This document shows, in pieces, positions 24,661 through 64,000 of a stretch of 64,000 nucleotides of DNA; the first letter of the stretch is position 1, and each line of letters opens with the position of its first letter. This DNA is from Crambe crambe (Eukaryota > Porifera > Demospongiae > Poecilosclerida > Crambeidae): contig OZ004586.1 in NCBI GenBank assembly GCA_963924555.1, forward strand, positions 1,116,001-1,180,000, written 5' to 3'. The position numbers and the translations under genes are program-made. Under the pieces are notes generated by a model. It was not told the origin of the DNA and ran no database searches. It saw only the letters and a list, made by a program, of their open reading frames with translations.

Positions 24661-27183
24661 GCACTGATAATGATATGATGGGAAATTGTGCACATTTCAT
24701 TTGTTTATCTGATATGTTGTTTATTGAGACCTGTTATCATCAATTGGGGCAGTTTTATTATGCCTCCAACCTGTGAACTTTAATTTCAGTATAGATTGTC
24801 CGTATTTTCAGCCATTTTAAAGTAATGCCAATATATAGTGAATTTGCCTAAATTTCCAAATTCTTCTGTATTTTTGGTCAAATTTCAGTAAAAATACTGA
24901 TAAATCAGTATGGTTGGAGGCTCTGATGATAACAGTCACTGTGAGTATGTGCATGTAGCTGGACAGATTTCCCTGTTCAATTTCCCATTTTGTAATTGTT
25001 AAATTTGCTCATAGCAATAAAAATATTTATTCCAAAAGAAAACTTCTTCCAATTTCAACTGGTACCCTTTAAAATTTCCGGTCTGCCTATTGACTGGATT
25101 TTGTGTACGTGGGAATTTAGCACATTGGAACACAAACAAGCAAGTGTTGATGGAAGCATTTGACTCAATCCCTTTCCAAATCTCACCTTGTAAATGCGAA
25201 GAAGGCAAAGTGCTACAAAATGATTTACACTGTACAGAGCTTTAGGGCTAATTAAATATCACATGTCACACTTTCTGAGAAATGGGTCTCTTTTTTTTTT
25301 TTTTTTTTTTTTGGTGGGGTATGTGGTGTGTGGTTTCCTGTTCTGAGTGATATATTCACTTGATGATGTAATTCAGTGCTGCCCTGGCCCTGGTGTGGGA
25401 AATTAAGATCTCCAGATACCTTTGATGTCTACAGGGAGATTTTTTTCACATGCACTTTGAATGCAATTTCACTAGCAAGGAGTCTACTTGAAAAAGAAGT
25501 CTTACTCTTTAATCAGTTGAGCAGTATCTGCAGTGCATTGACTGATTGGTTTCTGTCATGTGAGCTGACCTGTGCATTCTTGATGATGAGAACGCTCTTT
25601 TTATCCCAAGTTAGCACTCATCAGCACTAAATGCAACACTCTTTTGAGTATATGTCCTCTGCCACCTGTTATTCTTGTGTGTGTGTGTCAAACTGTAGAA
25701 CTCCACTATCTCAAGGCTAGGCCACTCAAACTATGTGGCAGCTGCAGTATTGCCAAGGTCCCCCAGCCTTAAATTGTATACAGGCATATTACACCAAGGT
25801 TCAGTTCTTTGTAAGCTGCTCTTAGGTTCTGGTGTCATGTACTTGTTACTGCGACTTCATTGCCTGGCTTCTCTAGTTCGAATGGCCAGATGCTTCAGTT
25901 CCACTTATTGTTCCATCTCTGTAACTGTTAGTGTTTTACTATTGTTACAATCATCATACCTTAACTACATAGCTACTACAATATCATTGAGAGGCTTCGA
26001 TCTTTGATAACAAACTGCTTTTTGATTCAACTTGTCCCAACATATGCTCCGGCCACCAGTTACCCTGCCACCTTTCAGCTAGCTAGCTAAGTTCTTAAAG
26101 TAAATCTACTTTCTCAATGCTTGTGTTCTACCACTTCACATCAAACCAACCTGACTACTATGTCCTTATATCTCTGGCTTGTTCCCCTTGGATTAATATT
26201 ATACATGTCCAGAGTCTCCCCTAGCTGTACTTTCAAACAGTGTGCTTAAGTATATTCATGAGAATATAATTCAATTAGTGCCATAGACCCAGCCCACTTT
26301 CTTTGAAGTTCTATATCCAAACAGGGTGGCCCACCCTGCATTTAGTATACTGGGGGGAAACACTGATGTCAATAATAGGTTTCTCCAGTAGAACTCATTT
26401 AATTCCTACACAGCGTGATGTTTGTTGTACCAATGTTTGCACACAATAGGGCCAATTATTAAAATCACAGTTGACCTGACTGACATCTGATGGCATAGCG
26501 CTGAATTTGCACTGATCTCAGACACCTGCTCTACTTCTATTACAATGGTGTCAGAACCCAACAGGATCTGAAAATGGCACCATTTAGTTTAACCTGGACA
26601 TTAATTTATATCTTGTGTCTGAGTGATTTGGCATGTTCTATATAATTAGTACCACCAGCTAGATAGACCATGCATACATGCTGGAAATATCCTAGGGCTT
26701 CTCCACACATGCACATCACCACCTCCTTTGATCGGTCCATCACCACTAGTATGGTCTGGGTTGCTAGGCTGCACTTTAATGAGTGCCAGACCACTCTCTC
26801 TGACTACACCCATAACCATTAATTTTGTTATTCCTGCTTAATGCATCCTTTAATCAATCACGAGTGGACACCAGGCAGGAGTGGACACCAGGCAGGGCTT
26901 CGTTGCAGTGTTGCTACTGGCAGTGAATTATAGTTAACTACATACCAAGATTCATACCAGGATTGATCCTCAGTCCACTGTCTTTCATAATCAAAGCACC
27001 AAATTGTGATTCTCCATTCACTGTCTGTACAACTTAAATATAATCTTACATATTTATAATTTACCACCACTGCATGAGATATCAGTCAGGCTGCCTTTTA
27101 TGTTGCTATTATAAACAGGTACTAATTCTAGTGATGATATGCAAGCATTCAATTATTGTATAATAGAGTACACCATGATATTG

Positions 27184-27334
27184 TATAGTGCAAAATTTCC
27201 GTGTGTCAAATTTTTCGTGGTTTTGCAAATATTGATGTGTGAACCATATAAATTCCCTTATTCTCGTGTATTATTTTTCAAAACCGCGAAATCCACAAAA
27301 AATTTTACCCACGAAAATATCACGCTATACGGTA
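27184..27334. mobile_element. TATAG-ended hairpin MITE, copy 2
   Basis: tatagtgcaaaatttccgtg at the left, and aaaatatcacgctatacgg at the right. The centre (gaaccatataaattccctta) is almost identical to that of copy 3 at 57909. Confidence 0.85.
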
Positions 27335-28195
27335 TTATAATCCTCAATCAAATTTCCCATCCCAAGATCGAAGTTTTAGTCCTTTTTTTTTTTTTCAACC
27401 CCAAAGGAACAATTGTTTTCACTTCTGTTATTTTCATAGACCTTTCAATTAACCAGATCTTAAGTGATTGTTTTCTATATTCTCCTTTCCCTTCTGGAAA
27501 CTCCCTCGCAGACTGAACGATATTTCCACTTAATCTCTATCAAGGGATAGTTTCTAATATTATAGTGTTGATAGCTTCGTTTTCAATTCAAAGGTGGTTA
27601 GGTTTGTGTTACCTCCTTTGAAATCATTCGAGAGCCTTTATCCTTTGCTTTACCGCCCATAAAAGTGGGTGAGTGTGTGATTCTGAATGTGTTTGGGGGA
27701 GGGGAGGAGGAGGACAAAGCAAAACAACAAAGATAACAAACAAAGACACTGGATGTCAGCTCCAATGATTAGCTCTGGCCAGCCCCACCACCAAACCAAA
27801 GTGTATTTGCTAGTCAAGGAGTGTGTTCTGCCAATAGAAAACACTCAATCTCCCCCTGGCTATCACCGTAATCTCCCCCCCCCCCTGGCTAATCATATAA
27901 TTGTGTTGACTAGTGCTGACACTATTGGGTTCCTGAAAATAATCATCTACAAAAATAGAAAATAAAATTGGATTAGTGTTGCCAGTGTTGGATTAGTGTT
28001 GCCAGCTGTTGGCTTAGTTTAGACTATGTCTTCCACTCCCCTAGACAGTTTCTCAGTAGGTGGAAATATCTTGGGAGGATGATCCTATTTTAATAATGCC
28101 ATTTAGACATGGCTAGTGACTGCATAGAAGCTTCCATTGAAGAGGAAGGTCAGAGGTTCTACGTATCTTTGTATTGCGTCCTGAATATGAAAACC

Positions 28196-28400
28196 TTGCT
28201 CCCAACTTATGAAACCTGCTCTCTCTCGCTAACCATACAAAACCTGTTCTCTCCCTCGCTAACCATATGAAACCTGCTCCCTCCTTCCTCGCTAACCAAA
28301 GCCTGCCTTCTCTCTCCTCTTCCTCACTAACCATACAAAACCTGTTCTCTCCCTCGCTAACCATATAAAGCCTGCTGCCTCCTCCCTCGCTAACCATACA
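28196..28400. repeat. Minisatellite, about 28-36 bp unit
   Basis: Five to six tandem variants of cctgttctctccctcgctaa followed by ccatacaaaa. The minus-strand frame across it is a by-product of the repeat. Confidence 0.85.
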
Positions 28401-28655
28401 TTTAGCAGATCAAAGGAAGGTTATTTGTATGTGAGCACTCATCCTTGTAACCCCGTGTAGACAGCAATGTAATGTATCACAGTCTACAGAACTAATTAGG
28501 GATTGGAGTGTGGAAGGAAGCTAGACCTGAAAACCAAAATGCATGAACTGAGAAGATTTGTAGAGAAGAGTTCACTTCACTAAATATTACACTCTCCCAC
28601 CAAAAGATCAGATCTTGCCCCTCCTCCTTAACATTATCTCAGAGCTGTTCTATTA

Positions 28656-28812
28656 TTAGCTAATTACATGGGGAATTCCCTGCTTTAGATCAGCTAATTA
28701 CATTACATGGAGAAGTTCCTGCTTTAGATCAGCTAATTACATGGGGAAGTTCCTGCTTTATTGATTATTGATTACTATATCAGTTAATTACATGGGTAAG
28801 TTCCTGTTCTAA
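28656..28812. repeat. Minisatellite, about 44-bp unit
   Basis: Four imperfect tandem copies of a unit with agctaattacatggggaag and ttcctgctttagatc, ending about 50 bp upstream of the neurabin-like start codon, i.e. in its likely promoter or 5'UTR. Confidence 0.85.
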
Positions 28813-28861
28813 GTATCAATTGTATTTGCATGTAGTTGAATGAAGTGAGGGGACCTTAGAG

Positions 28862-41097
<12,236 letters not shown>

Positions 41098-41324
41098 AAA
41101 CACAAGCCAATTTTCTCTGTTCTTTCTTCTTCTTTTTTTTTTCTTTCAGTATTAGATAATTCTACTGGTACTCTATTACTAGCTAGTTAGCTGTGTGTTA
41201 GTAGTAATTAGTCCTTTTATATATTATTTTTATATAATTATAAATAATTTCTATCCTCATCACTTTACAGCATAATATAATACCGCTCTTGATTTTTTGA
41301 TGCCATTTTTTTTTTGTATCCACT

Positions 41325-41330
41325 AATAAA
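41325..41330 (+). terminator. Polyadenylation signal AATAAA of the neurabin-like gene
   Basis: AATAAA 228 bp after the stop codon, followed by a T-rich stretch, and 54 bp before the stop of the convergent SAXO-like gene. Position fits a 3' end signal. Confidence 0.55.
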
Positions 41331-41383
41331 AATTTTCATTGTTATTACTACTATTATTTGTATAACAGTTCCTGCAGTCTTGA

Positions 41384-43017
41384 CTAGGCAAGCTGAACCA
41401 AGACTTGAGCTGGACAGACATTGACTTTTGGAATGGGTCTTGGTATGAACTCTCTATTGTACGAAGTGTCGTCCGATGACAACATTTTCCCACCTTGCTG
41501 TGGCAAACCCTTGCGGAATCTTGTCTCTAGGGACTTCACCATTTCTGAAGGCTTGCCGTTGGTTGGATGAAAACTGGATTTTGTTTCAGATTCAGCATGG
41601 AATTTTGCCTGTGATGGATGGTAGACTCTCTCGAAGTGGTCCCCATGACGGACTCGTGGATTTGTCTCCCAAAATTGGAAATACTCGGTCTGATTGACAG
41701 TCTTGTCAGAGAATTTTCCACCGAAGTGTTGTGTTTTTTTCATCATTTCACCATTCTTACTATCAAAGGTGACTCTTGAGGCAACATCTCCTGCTTCTTG
41801 CACACCAGCGACTCTTACCTCATCTGAAACAGGTTGAAATTGCACCCCGGTACTGGTGGAGTCATAAAATTTACCACCAACCATAACCTGAGAGACTTGC
41901 ATGTTTTTGTTTGAAATTGTGGTAGTTAGATCTGCTTCCCTGTCAAAATAACTTGCTTTTTGTTCAGACACAGCTTTGAAGGGACCTCTGAATAACTGGA
42001 GTTTATCTGGATGAGGAGGACACATCCCTCGTCGTGGAACATTGGGGAGTAACCCAGAATTATCTTTCATGTAATGGGTCACGAAATCAGTATTTCTGAC
42101 TTTCGGTTTCACCATTGTTTCTTGTTGAGTCTTTGTTTTTGACCTTAGACATAAGGGACTCTTTTCAGTGAGTACTGGCAACTTATAGGCCTCTTTGGCT
42201 GTAGTATTCCCTTGAAAACTACCTTCAGGAATATGCCTCGTCTTTGATATCTTACAAGTACTTCTTGGCCTCCCTCCCTTCACAGCATCAGGTCCAAACG
42301 TCTTCATCGTCACACTTTCCCCTTGAAATTCTCCAGTGAAAAATGGCTCTTCTTGCAACTCTTTGTATCCTTCAGACTTCAAATTCCCACTCCATTTCTT
42401 CATCATAGACTCGTTAGTAGTTGAATAATTCTTATCAGGCTGCACTTCAATAATCTTAGGCAGAGTAACTCTCATAAGACTGGAAGCCATTGGATTAGGA
42501 TCAAAGATTTTTTCGTAGTAATCAGACTTGTAACTCGTAGTGTTGTCGAAAGGTGCTCCAGGGGTACGAATGGCATGGCTCGGCTTGTGGAGTATCCTGT
42601 TACTGTTTAGTGGCTTTTCAATGAAATCCATCTGACTCACACTTTTTTGATTCATGTGTGCTGGTGGCAACTTTGGGAAGATCCTGGCGGGAACAGCCAT
42701 GCCTGGTCGAAAAACAGGCTGGCCATCCCTCGGAGGGAATATCGTCTGATAATGCGATTTAGGATTGTATTTCTGTTTGAGTTCAGGATCCATCATTAGG
42801 GTGTTGGTATTGACATGATGCACTTTACAAACACATTTTCTGAGAGGGAATGAACAGCAAATAAATCAGAAGGTATTAAATTTTTTGTTAATAGCTAATT
42901 TACTCACCCACAAATACACTTGCCACAAGTGCATATCATTTTCTTATTCTGTGTCTTGACACCAGCTCCTGGACCACTTTTTTCAGTAGCATCTTTAATG
43001 GAATTTCTCAATTCCAT
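41384..43017 (-). CDS. SAXO-like stabiliser of axonemal microtubules
   Basis: Two exons, 42908-43017 and 41384-42839, about 521 aa. The N-terminus has a cysteine cluster at about 29-43 (ICTCGKCICGKCVCK) across the intron, as in SAXO/FAM154 proteins, which start with a short Cys-rich motif. The remainder is basic, without a globular domain. It has loosely repeated segments of about 30-40 residues built around a T-T/S-x-x-x-x-Y pattern (NTTSYKSDYYEK, STTNESMMKKW-like, NTTAKEAYKLP, NTDFVTHYMKD), resembling the Mn microtubule-binding repeats. The family coats the inside of ciliary doublets and stabilises flagella, and choanocytes would be an obvious site of use. The upstream X-box at 43202-43216 supports ciliary regulation. 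The acceptor start places GTG, not ATG, at the head of exon 2, so exon 1 is needed. Confidence 0.65.
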
Positions 43018-43201
43018 GTTTCTCGAGGATTCTTAGTTGAAGTTTTGTCACCAATAAAGCTACCCTGTGAACATAACAATCTAGTCTAGGTATCAAATTT
43101 TAAATTTAGCACCTAGCTAACCTTGAAGCTGCTAACACGATGCTAGCCTTCAAAACAGTCACTTTATCTAGATATTTTTTCACCTCATCCCTGGGCGCTC
43201 A

Positions 43202-43216
43202 GTCACCTCTAGCAAC
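43202..43216 (-). promoter_or_regulatory. X-box (RFX site) in the SAXO/kinase divergent promoter
   Basis: GTCACC, three bases, AGCAAC: a full match to the RFX X-box half-site pair GTNRCC-N3-RGYAAC, 185 bp upstream of the SAXO-like start codon. RFX factors drive ciliary genes in animals, and the downstream gene looks ciliary. Motif and context agree; binding is inferred. Confidence 0.6.
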
Positions 43217-43226
43217 TCAACCACAA

Positions 43227-43238
43227 TGCGCATGCGTA
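43227..43238. promoter_or_regulatory. NRF1-like palindrome in the divergent promoter
   Basis: TGCGCATGCGTA, one or two bases from the NRF1 consensus, between the SAXO-like gene and the first receptor kinase and about 80 bp before the kinase start codon. Similar to the site at 13444. Confidence 0.4.
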
Positions 43239-43316
43239 GTAGGTCCTAACACCCGGCCGGCCCACCCCCGGCTGGCGATAGAAAAGACGTTCTGTTCTGT
43301 GCATGTGAGAGGCAAA

Positions 43317-50276
<6,960 letters not shown>

Positions 50277-50943
50277 ATAACTACATATCTAGTTAGTTAG
50301 GTGTACCATGCAGCTACACTTTAAATATAAACATAATAATATTAGGCTTATTATGCGCAAAATACTAATTGAAAAATATCCCGCCAAAAATAAAGAGCGG
50401 GAAATACAAACTGCACCATGCTGAAGAGTTCAAGACAATCTGACACCAAGAAATTGTGGTCTACAGTTGCTCTGAGATACAGCTTATGAATGGTCTAAGA
50501 GTTCACTGAGTGTTGTATGTATACTGGGTGAGTGTGGGTGACGTGGGGGAGAGGATTGGACATGTTTTAACCTTGTTGGAAGGATTTTATATGGTCAAGT
50601 TCACATGCTGTATAGCAAGATAGGAAATGTTTGTCGTTGCTATGACTAAGCAATCAAAAAATAAGCCGTGCATTGTTTGTTCTACCTCAGTGAGTCAATG
50701 CATGTAAACCTCTTCATGGCTCATAAAGAAGACTAAAATGGAATTCTGTTTACAACCTAACCTGGTCAAGTAGCTAGCTAGCAATAATTTTTTTCCTCCA
50801 TGACAAAAGCAAACAAGTTTGCCATAAATTAATGATCGTGGCTACCTACATAGCTGACTAGCCAGCTACTCTAGTAACAAAGAAGATAAGATTCGATGAG
50901 AGTTAGAGAGACTTTAAGAACTGGACCATAAAGCAAAAGCATC
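50277..50943. other. Spacer between the two receptor kinases
   Basis: 667 bp of AT-rich DNA. An AATAAA at 50389-50394 is a plausible RTK1 polyadenylation signal. The RTK2 promoter must lie in the remainder, but I see no clear core element or repeat. Confidence 0.6.
50389..50394 (+). terminator. Polyadenylation signal AATAAA of RTK1
   Basis: AATAAA 113 bp after the RTK1 stop codon. Confidence 0.5.
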
Positions 50944-59699
<8,756 letters not shown>

Positions 59700-60391
59700 C
59701 ATTAAGTTACATTGTATTCACATTGTATTTACAAGCTATACTCTACAGTACAACTATCTGTGATTTGATAGAATTTTTGATTCATTATAGTAAATACTGC
59801 AACTATACTGTAAATCAGCTCGCTACGTAGCTAAAGTAGTTATAATCAAGACAGACAGCTAGATAGTTAGTAGTGTTTGGTCTGTGGATGTACAGTGAAA
59901 CCTTCATTCTTACTGTGACCAGGAACTGTGGTCTTAGCTAATAGGGAAATAGGGAGGTGGTCTCTTTAGAGAGGCCAAAATAGTTGGAATAGGTGCTAGC
60001 TATTGCGACATGGTGAAAAGAGATATGATCTCATTATACATTGGTGGTCCTTATAATTTTAGTAGCATCAGTTGATGATGCTTGCCCAGTCTTAGTCATG
60101 GTTGCATATGCAGCCTATAGTGTTTGTTCTGATTAACTAGTGACACTGTTTGCTTCACAGCTCACAGACTATGTACTATATCTCTTCTTACATGCTTGAT
60201 TAAGCACCAGAGAATCAATGGTAAACAGTCAACAATCATGCAATCCTTTTCAATATCTCATAGCAACATGTATTATATCTGATAGCTACAGTATATGCCC
60301 TTCTTATATAACTCATGTAACTCACTGTCTCTGCATTCAAGCAGAATTGCTTGGACTGAGTAGCTAGTTCAGTAGTTGCATTATCAAGAAG
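59700..60391. other. Spacer between RTK2 and the SRCR-repeat gene
   Basis: 692 bp, AT-rich. At 59893-59990 there is a segment starting acagtgaaacct that resembles the CAGTGRAACC-type repeats. I see no gene. Confidence 0.55.

Positions 60392-64000
<3,609 letters not shown>

Larger units (their letters stand above)
20231..28861. other. Long intergenic region without a convincing gene
   Basis: About 8.6 kb between Frizzled and the neurabin-like gene. It holds a C homopolymer (about 21882-21914), a T run (25291-25312), two copies of a TATAG-ended hairpin family (24274-24412 and 27184-27334), a degenerate MITE-like segment (24512-24660) and two minisatellites (28196-28400 and 28656-28812). All open frames are short and low in complexity or lack recognisable domains. 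Distal regulatory elements for the developmental genes on either side could lie here, but I see no motif that proves it. Confidence 0.6.

Noticed and set aside
28113..28397. Minus-strand frame with repeated MVSEG/WLAR peptides
   Set aside because: It is the translation of a non-coding minisatellite; unit length varies and breaks any consistent peptide repeat.

Overview
This is a window of animal nuclear DNA, most likely from a sponge and probably a demosponge. The genes have many short exons with GT-AG introns, mostly 60-500 bp. They encode metazoan-only families (Frizzled, a neurabin-like PDZ/SAM scaffold, receptor tyrosine kinases) together with many scavenger-receptor cysteine-rich (SRCR) domains, which sponges have in large numbers. 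The DNA between genes is AT-rich, dotted with short TAGC runs and full of hairpin-forming MITE-like elements. The sponge assignment is inferred from gene content; no rRNA or mitochondrial marker is present.

Layout. 1-1.3 kb: first two coding exons of a minus-strand SRCR gene that runs off the left edge. 1.3-6.5 kb: intergenic DNA with nested MITE-like elements. 6.5-13.4 kb (minus): a 19-exon single-pass receptor with SRCR, fibronectin III and Ig domains, about 1,218 aa. 14.65-18.14 kb (minus): PA2G4/EBP1, 13 exons. 18.46-20.23 kb (minus): a one-exon Frizzled receptor. 20.2-28.9 kb: repeat-rich intergenic DNA without a convincing gene. 28.86-41.10 kb (plus): a 19-exon neurabin/spinophilin-like scaffold, about 1,794 aa. 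41.38-43.02 kb (minus): a SAXO-like axonemal microtubule protein, divergent from the next gene across a 299-bp promoter that holds an X-box match. 43.32-50.28 kb and 50.94-59.70 kb (plus): two tandem receptor tyrosine kinases whose ectodomains are built from LDL-receptor class A, nidogen (NIDO), a six-cysteine module and EGF repeats. 60.39 kb to the right edge (plus): a secreted or membrane protein made of at least six SRCR domains.

I joined exons by hand from splice signals, reading phase and domain continuity. In every complete multi-exon model the exon lengths sum to a whole number of codons with no internal stop, which is good support but not transcript evidence.

The most unusual content is the pair of NIDO-EGF-tyrosine kinase receptors. 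They share intron positions and phases through the NIDO, EGF, membrane and kinase parts but differ in the N-terminal ectodomain and the C-terminal tail. They sit among SRCR-rich surface proteins, so the window looks like a neighbourhood of cell-surface recognition and matrix-sensing genes. A second theme is a family of short elements beginning TAGTCT/TAGCCT with exact 9-bp target-site duplications, present in at least four copies.
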